A stretch of DNA of 49,766 nt, taken from Cyclobacteriaceae bacterium (GTDB lineage Bacteria; Bacteroidota; Bacteroidia; Cytophagales; Cyclobacteriaceae). Positions 26,121 through 35,996 of this stretch are shown piece after piece. A program made the translations under genes and the position numbers. The stretch covers positions 1-49,766 of the forward strand of contig JAAUQL010000037.1 in NCBI GenBank assembly GCA_012033595.1, written 5' to 3'. The notes under the pieces were generated by a model. It searched no databases. It had not been told where the DNA came from and was given only the letters and a program-made list of their open reading frames with translations. The number at the start of each line of letters is the position of its first letter. Within the stretch, counting starts at the first letter, position 1.

Positions 26121-26463
26121 ACTTAAAAGTTAGTTGTAGTATCCAAATTCAAATAACATACTTTGAACGTTGAATTTAAAATTCATTTTCTGCAATAACA
26201 AATGGTTGTAATATATTTAGTCTATTGCTTTAATGTCTTATATTCAAATTGTTGCTAAACAAACATTTATAGAATTTTTGTTAGCATCAAATGGAATCAA
26301 AATATCACTTTGGGGCAGAAATCTATGAAAGGCGGGGTTTTTATGTCTATTAATGATAGCCTATCAAAAAGCCCGATTTTTCAAAAGGATGTAATAATTA
26401 TGCGCAATGATCAATAAAAGCTATTTATTTGCAAGCGAAATAGGCTAAAAACAACGGTTTTAT
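26121..26463. other. divergent intergenic region between the PorE-like gene and engB
   Basis: About 340 bp of AT-rich sequence that must contain promoters for both divergent genes. I could not identify a convincing -7/-33 pair. No small gene or terminator was noticed. Confidence 0.4.
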
Positions 26464-27066
26464 ATGCAAATCAAGAAATCAATCTTTGTAACAAGCAATT
26501 CAGAAGCCGCCAAGTGTCCCCCACCCGACAGGCCGGAGTTTGCCTTTATTGGCCGGTCTAATGTAGGAAAGTCTTCACTCATCAATATGCTTACCGGCCG
26601 AAAAGGCCTCGCCAAAACTTCTTCGAAGCCGGGTAAAACCCAGCTTATCAACCATTTCGAAATAGACGATAGCTGGTACCTTGTAGACTTGCCCGGCTAT
26701 GGCTGGTCTAAAGTGAGTAAACAAAAGAAGGCCGACTGGGGCCTGATGATAGAAGAATACCTGCTGCAAAGGCAAAATCTGGCGTGTTTATTTGTGCTTA
26801 TAGATTCCAGGCTCGAGCCGCAAGAAATCGATTATGAATTTATTGCCTGGTTAGGCGAAAAGGAAATACCATTTGCCATGGTTTTTACCAAGACGGATAA
26901 ACAATCGAAAAATAAGTTTCATCAGATCAGGTCAAAGCACATCAGAAAAATAAAAAGTCAATGGGAAGAAATGCCGATCATTTTTGAGAGTTCGGCAATC
27001 GACCAGCACGGAAAGGTAGAAATACTGGCTTTTATCGAAGAAATTAATTCGAACTTCGTGCGCTAA
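26464..27066 (+). CDS. engB: ribosome biogenesis GTP-binding protein EngB (YihA/YsxC)
   Basis: 200 residues of a small TRAFAC GTPase with G1 G-R-S-N-V-G-K-S (30-37), the G2 region K-P-G-K-T-Q, G3 D-L-P-G-Y-G, G4 T-K-T-D and a G5-like S-S-A-I-D. EngB assists late assembly of the 50S subunit and is usually essential. Length is normal and the frame is intact. It is divergent from the PorE-like gene and 53 bp before the DUF5606 gene, which has its own candidate promoter. Confidence 0.97.
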   Translation: MQIKKSIFVTSNSEAAKCPPPDRPEFAFIGRSNVGKSSLINMLTGRKGLAKTSSKPGKTQLINHFEIDDSWYLVDLPGYGWSKVSKQKKADWGLMIEEYLLQRQNLACLFVLIDSRLEPQEIDYEFIAWLGEKEIPFAMVFTKTDKQSKNKFHQIRSKHIRKIKSQWEEMPIIFESSAIDQHGKVEILAFIEEINSNFVR

Positions 27067-27070
27067 TCTT

Positions 27071-27102
27071 TTTCATATTCGCACTTAATTACTTTAAATT
27101 TG
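27071..27102 (+). promoter_or_regulatory. candidate promoter for the DUF5606 gene
   Basis: TAAATTTG at 27095-27102 is an exact TAnnTTTG -7 match, with TTTC at 27071-27074 as -33 and a 20-bp spacer. The start codon follows at 27120, leaving a leader of about 10 nt. Confidence 0.5.
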
Positions 27103-27119
27103 CCCCAAAATCATAAGCA

Positions 27120-27632
27120 ATGGAATTAAAAGATATCGCATCAGTATCGGGAAAACCAGGACTTTTTAAGGTATTAAAACAAGCGCGCACCGGTCTGGTA
27201 TTGGAAAGTCTCGACGAGCACCAAACTAAAATCGTGACCGGTCCAAACCACAGGGTTTCTATACTTAGCGAAATCTCCATTTATACCACCGACTATGATA
27301 AGACCATTCCTTTGCAGGAAATATTCACCAAAATTAAAAATGAATTTGGCGATGACCCAGGCGTAGATGGCAAGTCGGAACCGGAAGAACTCAAAGCCTT
27401 TTTGGGTCATGTAGCTCCTGACTACGACACAGAACGTGTGTATGTATCGGATATGAAAAAGCTGGTAAGCTGGTATCTGATCTTAATTACCAAGGCTCCC
27501 GAAGTGTTGGTGGCACCGGAAGTGGAAAAAGATGAAGAAACTCCGGAGGACAATACTGTCGAAGAAAAGGCCGCCGATGAGCCCAAGTCCGAAGCCAAAA
27601 AGCCAAAAAAAGCTCAGCCAAAAACAAAATAG
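27120..27632 (+). CDS. DUF5606 domain protein
   Basis: 170 residues. The first ~140 form the DUF5606 domain beginning M-E-L-K-D-I-A-S-V-S-G-K-P-G-L-F, a small conserved cytoplasmic protein of Bacteroidota with unknown function. The C-terminal ~35 residues are a Glu-rich then Lys/Ala/Pro-rich low-complexity tail, probably disordered and able to contact nucleic acid or acidic partners. It is commonly found near housekeeping genes, and here it follows engB. It converges on the SNF2 gene 85 bp downstream. No terminator was seen between them. Confidence 0.88.
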   Translation: MELKDIASVSGKPGLFKVLKQARTGLVLESLDEHQTKIVTGPNHRVSILSEISIYTTDYDKTIPLQEIFTKIKNEFGDDPGVDGKSEPEELKAFLGHVAPDYDTERVYVSDMKKLVSWYLILITKAPEVLVAPEVEKDEETPEDNTVEEKAADEPKSEAKKPKKAQPKTK

Positions 27633-27717
27633 CAGCTAAGCCTGAGCACGAAACGTGGTTTTCCTCATGTCAGAAATCCGGATTGCTGCCTGCTAGCTGA
27701 ACAATGCTGTGATATCA

Positions 27718-30700
27718 TCAAGTGACAAGTTTTTTTACAAAACTTTCTTCGGCTTGAATGATGTCGTCGGCCACAGCTTTCTTTTTATGTTGATAGCTCA
27801 CAATTTTCTCCTCAATGGTGCCTTTGCAGATCATCCTGTAAGCGAACACTTTTTTGTCTTGACCAATGCGATAGCAACGGTCTATGGCCTGCGATTCTAC
27901 GGCGGGGTTCCACCAGGGGTCGACGATAAAGACATAGTCAGCGGCTGTGAGATTGAGACCGGTGCCACCAGCCTTGAGGCTGATCAAAAACACCCTGCAA
28001 TTTTCTGTGGATTGGAAGCGATCAACACTGTCTCTTCGTTGCTTGGGCGATGATTTGCCGTCTAAGTATTCGTAATTGACCTTGTCCTTGTCCAGTTCGG
28101 CTTTGATTAGTGCGAGCATACCAACGAATTGCGAGAATACCACGATCTTGTGATTGCCGGTTTTTTCTTCGATGTTCCGCAGCAGTTCCACGATCTTCAC
28201 CGATTCCGATCCATATTCTTCATCGCCAGGGAGCAGCTTAGGCGAGTCGCAAATCTGACGCAATTTCATTAAGCCTTCGAGCACATAGATCTTACTTTTT
28301 TCTAGTCCGTCTTCATCTATTTTACCGAGTAGCAAATCCCGGTATTTATGCTTGAATGCATCATACACTGATTGTTGCGCTTTTTCCATGTGGCAATAGA
28401 GTATCTCTTCGGTCTTGGGAGGCAGTTCAGTGGCGACTTGCTCTTTGGTGCGACGAATCATGAAGGGCTTTATCATTTTTCGCAGTTCCTCAGCGCGCTC
28501 TTTGTCGCCATCTTTATCTATTGGCGTGCTAAAATTATCTTTGAAAGCCTTTGCATTGCCAAGCAAACCCGGATTGGCAAAGTGCATCTGTGCATAGAGG
28601 TCGAAGGTGTTGTTTTCGATGGGCGTGCCCGTCATCGTGATCCTGGTCTTGGCCTGTAGCAATCCTACTGCCTTAAAGCGCAGGGATTGTGGGTTTTTGA
28701 TGGCTTGCGATTCGTCGAGGATCACGTAGTGAAATGGGTATGCTTTGAGCCATTCGATGTCGTTGATCACCAGGCCATAGGTAGTGATTACCAGGTGTAC
28801 ATCGTCAAAACCCTCGTGGTCTTTGTTGCGGTTTTGCCCATAGTGGAAATGTACTTTTAGCGAAGGGCAAAATTTGGCGATTTCATTTTCCCAGTTAAAC
28901 ATTAGGGTGGTTGGCACCACAATCAGACTGGCATTTTTGGTCTTTTTTTGGGCAAGAAAGGTAAGAATTTGCAGGGTTTTTCCCAGACCCATGTCATCAG
29001 CCAAAATGCCGCCCCAGCCAAACTCATCGAGGAAGTTGAGCCAGTTGAGTCCCTCTTTTTGATAGCTGCGCAGTTCTGCCTTGATCTGCCTGGGCACCTT
29101 GGTGCTTTTGAGCTCGGTAAATTCCTCTAATTTGCGCTTTTTTGCGTTCAGTTCCTTTATCAGACCCAGGTCGTCGATATCCTCCAGCAGCTCATCAATG
29201 ATCATGAATTTTCGGCTGGATATTGTTATTTTTTCGTTCTTCAATTCACCTTGTCGAAAGATGCGTGAAAACTTTGGCAGCCATTCTTCGGGCAATATAC
29301 CAAGGGAGCCATCGGATAGTCTGATGTACTTGTCGTTTCGCAGTACCGATTTGCGAACATCAGCCAAGCTCACTTTTTCCTTGCCAAATGAAACCACTAC
29401 ATTCACATCGAACCAGTCCTGGCCAGAGGATATCTGGGAAGTGATCCTGGCTCGCTGCGTGCTGAATTTGAAGTTTTTCAGTTCATTGAAACCTAATACT
29501 TCTACGCCGTCTTTGTCGAGGCGTTCGAAAGCACTAAAAAACCATTGATCGTGCATCAGTTCGTTGATATCCAGATAAAAAAATTCATCAGGAAACTGCT
29601 TTGCAAACTTGTGATGAAGGCTTTTGAGCAAATAATAATATTTACTTTCAAACTCGGTATCACGCTCCAATAATGTAATCACTTTATCTTCGAGGGTGAC
29701 ACAAGAGCCAGTTTTCAGTATGTTTATTTCCTTATTTTCTTCATAGCAATGGTGGGTCGGAACATCACAAACTGGCCTATTCCAGAAACATAAAGCTTTT
29801 TTTTCATTGGTTTGGGGCTGCTGTGTTCAAGACTGTATCCTTCTATTTTTTCTAAATTGACATGATGGTTTTCCATTAATGGAATGACAAATTCCGCAAG
29901 AAATTCTTCGGTATGATTTTTCACCATCTTTTGAACAGGATTTTTCAGGTAGCCAATCAAAGCCGAAATGGCGGCCATATTACGAGCTGGGTAAATGTAG
30001 TCTGCATCCCGTGCAAAATACACACTGGGGAAATGCTTTTCTATGGACTCTGAGCTGATCCTGATGCGCTTTTCTTCTATTTTTAAAACCAGGTGCAAAT
30101 AGACGAAATTTTGGTCACTATACACATCGAATTCCATATCGAATGGAGCGCCATTCACATGCAAGGGCTGCAATTCCGATTTCTTGGGTTTTGTATCGAG
30201 AGAATAATGATAGCCAGTCTCATGAATAAAAACATGACTATCTTCATTCAGCAGGTTAAAAAGGATGGTCAGATGATTATGACATTCGTGTGTAAAGGCA
30301 TATTTGTTTAGTTTTAAGGTGCTCAACCTATTGTATCGTGTGGCAAGTTCGAGGATTTGTTTTTCCCGCTCGCTGATATCAGGGAAATCCTCCAGCTTTT
30401 CGTACTGGAAATGTGACACCAATTTATCGCCTTTTTTGTTGAGCCGGGCGGTGCAGCACTGCAAGGTGAGCCATTGAGATTGTTCTCCCATTAAGGTAAA
30501 TATCAGTCCAAAACCCCGGTCAGGTTCTGCCTCGTTTTGCATGGTGATTGGAAGGAAATTGATAGGGGAGTGTAGTTCGCGGTAGGCTAATGACAACATT
30601 TCCTTTTTTTTCTTACGCGATTCTTCACCCACCGGTAATAAATCAGCGTATTTAGGGCTCAGCTCATACACAAGTCTGCCATCCCGCATTGCAACGCCAC

Positions 30701-31440
30701 AGCATTGTCGATTGATTTAATATCGCTAAGGCCGTAAATAGCAGCAAATTCTTTTTTCCTGGCTATTCTAAAGTCCTTTTCCAACAAGCGGAAAAAATCA
30801 GGTTTTTTTTCTTCATTAATCAGATAAAACAAAACTGCTGCTATATGCTCGCAATATTTGTGTGCTTTGCAGCTACAATCTATGGAAAGCTCATCTTTTT
30901 CCAGTTGGAAGCTCACGTATTCATGGTCTGAGTAATAGTTATGGATTATGTCTCGTACCGAAAATTTTATCTCCGAGCTATTGTTATATGCGAATATGGA
31001 TACTTTCCCTTGGTAAAACCTGCTTTGTTGGTAAGTTTTGGTGCCTACCAGGTCTTCAATCTGCTCGGGATTGAGCTCCTGATAGTTGATGATGTTCATG
31101 TTGGGAGCAGGTTCAATTTCTTTTTCATCATTTGGTTTTTCTTCATAGACGATATCCATATTTTTTCACCTTCCTCATCATATTTCAAGAGCACAGCCAC
31201 TTCGTGCTTGCACAAGCCCGGGTAGTTGTAGGGACAATTACAACTGGACGATATACCATTTTTTTGCGATAAGTTGATTCTGACGTCATATGGCCAGTTG
31301 CCCAAGACCTTTGCCCGAATCATTTTTTGTTGAGGGAAAAATTTCATGGAAATGATCATTTTCCTGATCAAAATTTCCTTAGCACGTTGAATTGTGGCCA
31401 GACTGGCATTTTTAGATATGTATTCATGAATAGTGCTCAT
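27718..31440 (-). CDS. SNF2/Swi2-type ATPase with two SWIM zinc fingers (three apparent single-base deletions)
   Basis: Four consecutive reading frames join into one protein of about 1241 residues when one base is added near 31160 (A-run), 30692 (CAATGC to CAAATGC) and about 29733. The N-terminus carries a SWIM motif C67-x-C69...C77-x-H79 and a second C189-x-C191...C197-x-H199. A mixed middle region follows. The C-terminal helicase core has A-D-D-M-G-L-G-K-T, D-E-S-Q, and the RecA2 motifs L-K-A-G-G-T-G-L-N-L and Q-A-I-D-R-C-Y-R-I-G-Q. Such proteins translocate on duplex DNA and may act in transcription recycling or genome defence. It appears monocistronic, with a TATTTTTG -7-like element upstream. 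Confidence 0.88.
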
Positions 31441-31878
31441 GCCATGCGATGGTAGGTCGAAAAAAAAGTCCTTGGTGCAAAAATAAATATTGAGGATCGA
31501 TTTTACTTAAAAGGTATTTATGCAATTATAAATTTATAGATGGCTTATTCGACCAGGGCTATAAATTCGAGAGAAAACGGTAATTCCAGGTCGCTTTCTT
31601 TTCATCAAACAAAAACAAGTAAGAAGCATGACCTCTCAGGCCAAATATGGGTTGAAAGAAGTATATTGATTGACAGCTGGAATAATAATATTTGTTTCTC
31701 GTCACAGGTTTGGTTGCAAGCTTTAACCGCCAAATGTCCGAATATCCATTCAAAAAACGTCAAAAAAAGCTAAACCCTGGTGAATTGCCCCGAAACACGA
31801 TAATTGGAGTTATTCAACATACTCGAAATAAAAATAAGTACGCCTTTTCCCGGATTTTTTCAGTTGGTCAGAAATTAA
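31441..31878. other. 440-bp intergenic stretch, no gene supported
   Basis: It lies upstream of the SNF2 gene and downstream of the glycosyltransferase. Open frames here have no recognisable composition or motif, and apart from the -7-like element nothing stands out. Confidence 0.45.
31478..31485 (-). promoter_or_regulatory. possible -7 element for the SNF2 gene
   Basis: On the - strand TATTTTTG matches TAnnTTTG, 38 bp before the start at 31440. No good -33 element at the expected spacing was found. Confidence 0.3.
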
Positions 31879-33126
31879 TCACAGGTCATTGCGCAGCCGC
31901 TCATAAATGCGGTTAAAATCCAATATTCCCTGCTGTAGCGAAAAGTGCTGTATAGCCGTTTGGCGGATTTTTGATGGGTCGGTTTGGAGCGGTATGCGGG
32001 CTATGCTTTTTTGATAGTAGCGTGTTTCAAGATTTTCTATCAGTATTCCGTTTTCACCATCTATGATTTCATCTACATCGCCCCATCCACTGTTGGTGAT
32101 CACAGGCTTACCCATGGCCATAATTTCGCCCATTTTGGTGGCCGCAGAGGCCTTTTTGGAAAATGTGGGTATAATGAAAAAAATAGCCGCATGGCAAATA
32201 GAGATGAAGGAGGGTACTTGCTGCCGGTCGCACGAGGTGAGTATGACTTCGCCCGGCTGATAGTGGCGGTTGGCCAGGGCGCGGTTCAATACCTCCCGGT
32301 CTTTAGTCACGAACAGGAAGCGGAAGCCTGAATTAACTTTCAAAACTTCGAAAAAATCCAGCATTTCATCCAACATGTACCAGGTGCCCAATGAACCGAG
32401 ATAGAGTAAGATGCGATCATTTTCTTCAATGCCCAACGACTTGCGCAGTTGACATTGCCGGCTTATAGATACTTGATCTGCCGAAAAAAGATCGAGGTCG
32501 GCGCAGGTCGGTATTACAGATATTTTGTCAGAAGACAACATTTCTTTGGGAGAGACGTCACTGAAATTCCAGGTACAAATTTCCTTTTTGGCATTTCTGG
32601 TGAGCGAAATCACCGCATCGGCCTCACTGATCAGTTCCTTTTCTTTTCTTTTAAAATAGCGGTAAATCATCGCAAAAAGAGGGTTTTTCAGGTTCCACAC
32701 CCCTCCTTCCACGCGTTCATCGGGCCAAAAGCCACGCATATCAAAGACAAATTGCACTCCAAATCGGCGCCTTGCCCACAGCCCGATAAGCGCTGTCACA
32801 TAACTGCGGCAATGAACTATGTCGATCTGGCTCGCAGCGGTGGCATGACGGACTGGGGCGTTGAGCATTTTGGTGACTAGCCTGCGGAGTAGATACAAGT
32901 CATACAAGGTAGATAGCACCGGCGGCCACTTGTGATACGTCAGATGTACTGTTGTTAGCTTGCCGCTAGTTTGCCTGGCCGATCCTTCCGGCTTTTTTCC
33001 CTTTTCAAAACCAACCACTGTGATGGTGTGCCCAAGATCGGCGAGTCCTTCCAGATAAGGTAAAATCTGCGATTTTCCCAGTGGGTCGTTTAGTCCATCG
33101 TAGCTAAGATAGAGAATATTGGCCAT
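31879..33126 (-). CDS. glycosyltransferase, GT-B fold, family 4-like
   Basis: 415 residues. The N-terminal Rossmann half begins M-A-N-I-L-Y-L-S-Y-D-G-L and includes the G-K-S-Q-I-L-P-Y acceptor loop. The C-terminal half carries S-V-I-P-T-C-A-D-L-D-L-F, L-L-Y-L-G-S-L-G-T-W-Y, and a donor-site segment K-M-G-E-I-M-A-M-G-K-P-V-I near 330. It transfers a sugar from a nucleotide donor, probably for exopolysaccharide or O-antigen. No other polysaccharide genes are adjacent, so it is an orphan. Acceptor and donor are unknown. Confidence 0.9.
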   Translation of the reverse strand: MANILYLSYDGLNDPLGKSQILPYLEGLADLGHTITVVGFEKGKKPEGSARQTSGKLTTVHLTYHKWPPVLSTLYDLYLLRRLVTKMLNAPVRHATAASQIDIVHCRSYVTALIGLWARRRFGVQFVFDMRGFWPDERVEGGVWNLKNPLFAMIYRYFKRKEKELISEADAVISLTRNAKKEICTWNFSDVSPKEMLSSDKISVIPTCADLDLFSADQVSISRQCQLRKSLGIEENDRILLYLGSLGTWYMLDEMLDFFEVLKVNSGFRFLFVTKDREVLNRALANRHYQPGEVILTSCDRQQVPSFISICHAAIFFIIPTFSKKASAATKMGEIMAMGKPVITNSGWGDVDEIIDGENGILIENLETRYYQKSIARIPLQTDPSKIRQTAIQHFSLQQGILDFNRIYERLRNDL

Positions 33127-33289
33127 AGATCATTTTTAATTCCCGGCATCAAAATGCCAAAGGTAACTTAAAATGGTATGGATTTTCCCCAATTCGAGTT
33201 GGACAAGACATATTTCTTTCCGCAAAAAAGGTTTTAGCAGAAACAAAAAATGCAATAAAAGCCAAATCAAAAACTAAGGTTTCCCTCGC

Positions 33290-33628
33290 TTAATCTTCTT
33301 CTACTTCAATTGGTATTTGCTTGATCAATTCTTCGTTTTGCTCGCTTTCGTAATTGTAAGCCATGGTCAAGGTGCCTTTTACACCATCGTTGGCTTCAAT
33401 GGCAAAAAGCACACTTTGATCGGAAGGATTAGTCATTCCTTCAAATCGGTAGGTATGCACTATTTTCAACTCATGGGGTTTATATTCTTTTTTGCCATAT
33501 ACGGCTTTGATGCTGTGTTCTCCTGCTTTGAAATCGTCCGTATAGCCTTTTTTTACCAGTTTATTGCTTACCTGAGACAGGGTAGCCTGATCATTGCTTT
33601 TCATATGCTGTTTGGTTTTAATACTCAT
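33290..33628 (-). CDS. small conserved Bacteroidota protein (often labelled phosphoribosylpyrophosphate synthetase-like)
   Basis: About 112 residues from M-S-I-K at 33628. A start three codons upstream is also possible. The centre reads V-H-T-Y-R-F-E-G-M-T-N-P-S-D-Q-S-V-L-F-A-I, then G-V-K-G-T-L. This pattern belongs to short Bacteroidota proteins that databases sometimes name phosphoribosylpyrophosphate synthetase. There is no PRPP-binding or ATP-binding motif, so that name is doubtful and I regard the function as unknown. It is a cytoplasmic, stand-alone gene. Confidence 0.75.
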   Translation of the reverse strand: MSIKTKQHMKSNDQATLSQVSNKLVKKGYTDDFKAGEHSIKAVYGKKEYKPHELKIVHTYRFEGMTNPSDQSVLFAIEANDGVKGTLTMAYNYESEQNEELIKQIPIEVEED

Positions 33629-33872
33629 GAAATACACTATTCATAACGAGCCAGAAAAATTGTTGTTTCTGTTTTTTCCATCAGGGCTACAGTGCTTCGG
33701 GCAGTTACAGGTGACCTCTTGAGCCCGACTGCGTGCCACGTAAGCCTTTGATCAATTGAAAAGCGATGTTAATTATGCACAAAACCGAAGCCTGGATCAC
33801 TAAAGCCATATCTGGTTAAAACGGGTATTTTTCCATTTATGGGTCTTTCTATTTAAAAAATATTTCCTCAAA

Positions 33873-35908
33873 TTAACTGCCCACGTCCAGCACTTTTACT
33901 TCCACCCTGCGGTTTTTTGCCCGGTTTTCTTCGGTGTCGTTTGGGGCTATAGGTCGTGAGCTTCCATAACCTATGGTTTCTATGCGTCGGCGGTCAATGC
34001 CAAATCCCACGAGAAAGTCTTTGATTTTTTCTACCCTCCGAAAAGATAGGTTCTCCTTGGGACCTGAAGAGCCAAGACCATCGGTATGCCCGGCCAGTTC
34101 TATTTTCAGATTTGGGTTTTCGAGCATAATGCCTACGAGTTTTTCCAGTGAGGGGTAGGATTCATCCAGAAGGGTGGGTTTGCTGCGCTCGAATAGCAGG
34201 TCATTGAGCGTGAATACCTGGTCGGCGGCTATGGGCATCAGGTAGATGTTTTTATAACTTTGCTCGTTTTCTCCAGTTCCGGCAAAGCTGAGATTTTCTA
34301 CAAAGGTGATGTATCCGGGCGCTTTTACGACAAATTCAAACGATTGCTCCCGGGGCAGGTAGATCAGGAAATTGCCGGTGAGATCATCTGATCTGGCACG
34401 AAATGCCTGGTGTTTATCATTTTCTTCCAATATGATATCTGCACTCAGGGGTGCGTGTGTCAATGCATTGAAGGTGCGCCCCTGAAAAGCGACCAGCTCT
34501 ACGGAAGGTGTTGGCGCGATGTCCTGAATCAGCGGAATGCGATATATATTTTCTTCGCCGTTGCGAGCACCTTCAGACGATACAAAATAGGCAAAATCAC
34601 CTGAGGCGGTTATGCTGAAGTACCCTTCCCAGCTCGATGTGTTGATTGCCGGTCCGAGGTTTTGGGGTTTTGTCCAGCTTTGCCAGGTTTCATCGAGGCG
34701 CTTGGTCTTGAATATATCACTCTCACCGTAGCCGCCATGGCCATCGGAGGCAAAATAGAGGGTGGTATTGTCGGGTGAAAGGAATGGGGCAAATTCTGCT
34801 CGTGTGGTGTTGATGCCCAGGCCAAGGCTGATGGGGCGGGAATAGCTTTTGGGTCCGTTTTTTATACTTACGTAAAGATCCTGATCGCCGTAGCCATCGT
34901 GCCTTTCTACCGCCATCATGAGCACTTGCTCATCGGCTGATAAAAAGAAATCCTGAAATTCACTATTGTTTTCGTAGCCGCTGATATCCAGGCTACTGGG
35001 TTCTCCCCAGCCGATGGCGGTTTTGTACGATATCGAAACTCCGGGTGCTATGGAGCCATCGGCCTGGTAGCCATTGATGACCAAAAGCTTTTTGCCATCG
35101 GGCGAAATGGAGCAAACGCCATTGGCAAACTGGTCGTTGAGCGGGGCGCCTACATTTTGGGCTTCGCTCCACAGGCCATTTATAAAATGCGATACGTAGA
35201 TGTCTTGCGGATCGGTCTTGCCACCGGTATTGGACGGGTGAAATAGCCTCGAAAAGTAAAGGGTGTTGCCATCATGAGACACCAGCGGCTTGGCCTCGGC
35301 GTAGCGCGAGTTGATTTGCTGATGAAGGTTTTCTTTTTTGGCCGTAAAGCTCAGCGCTTGTTGTACATTGTAGTTGGCACCTGACAGAATATTGCGCACG
35401 TCGGCCACACTGGCATGGTCGAGCAGACCCACAGCGTCAATCTGGCTATAGCCCGGTGCAGCGATGCTATTGAGGTTGATCTCGACATATTTCACTTTGT
35501 AGTCTGTTCGTGGTACGCTTAGTACCAGGGTGCGAAACCTGTCAGAAACGGCTTGCGCTTCTTGCTGGTAAACGATATAGTTAAAGCCTTTTTCATCGAT
35601 CAGTTTTACCTGTACCACACGGCCGGGGTCGTTGTTTTCTATTATGATTATCTGCTCAATGTGCTGCGGAAGGTCATAGCCAAGCTTCACGGTGCCAAAG
35701 GCTGCGGTCTCAGCCAGCCTGAAGGCGTTCACATGAATTTTTCCGGGAGGAAAAGCATCCGGAGACCCCAAAGCCTGCAGGCCGGCATAAGTGCTCTCCT
35801 GATATTGATTGAATTGATACTCCAGGCTCGATGCCCATTGTATTTTTTTATTTGGCCAAATGCTGCAATTGACCACAAGCAACAAATAAAGACTATTGAT
35901 CTTTTCAT
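33873..35908 (-). CDS. PD40/OmpA family outer-membrane protein (frameshifted near the signal peptide)
   Basis: Reconstructed length is about 678 residues. ATG 35908 encodes a proper signal peptide (M-K-R-S-I-V-F-I-C-C, ending A-F-G-Q) that leaves frame in the T7 run (on +) at 35843-35849. Adding one A (coding strand) joins it to the long frame beginning I-Q-W-A-S-S-L-E-Y-Q. The in-frame ATG at 35921 would give a non-signal N-terminus and is rejected. Domains: a galactose-binding-like sandwich (to about 190), a PD40 propeller (about 205-455), a CRD-like sandwich (about 470-560) and an OmpA domain with E-L-A-G-H-T-D-G and N-R-R-V-E-V. It resembles the protein at 24072-26120 but lacks TPRs. It lies 88 bp after the cohesin-like T9SS cargo gene. 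Confidence 0.85.
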
Positions 35909-35996
35909 GGTGTTTATCCATTATTTGTGCTGTGTCTGGACTTAGCAGGTAGAATAGTATAAACCTGCCAAAGCATCAAAAATAATGAATAATGCC

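Noticed and set aside
31540-31773. 77-codon + strand frame in the SNF2 upstream gap
   Set aside because: No recognisable motif, no promoter, and composition typical of noncoding AT-rich sequence.
35909-35921. Start of the second OmpA-type protein at 35921
   Set aside because: It gives no signal peptide, whereas ATG 35908 in the adjacent frame encodes a clear one that joins after a one-base repair.
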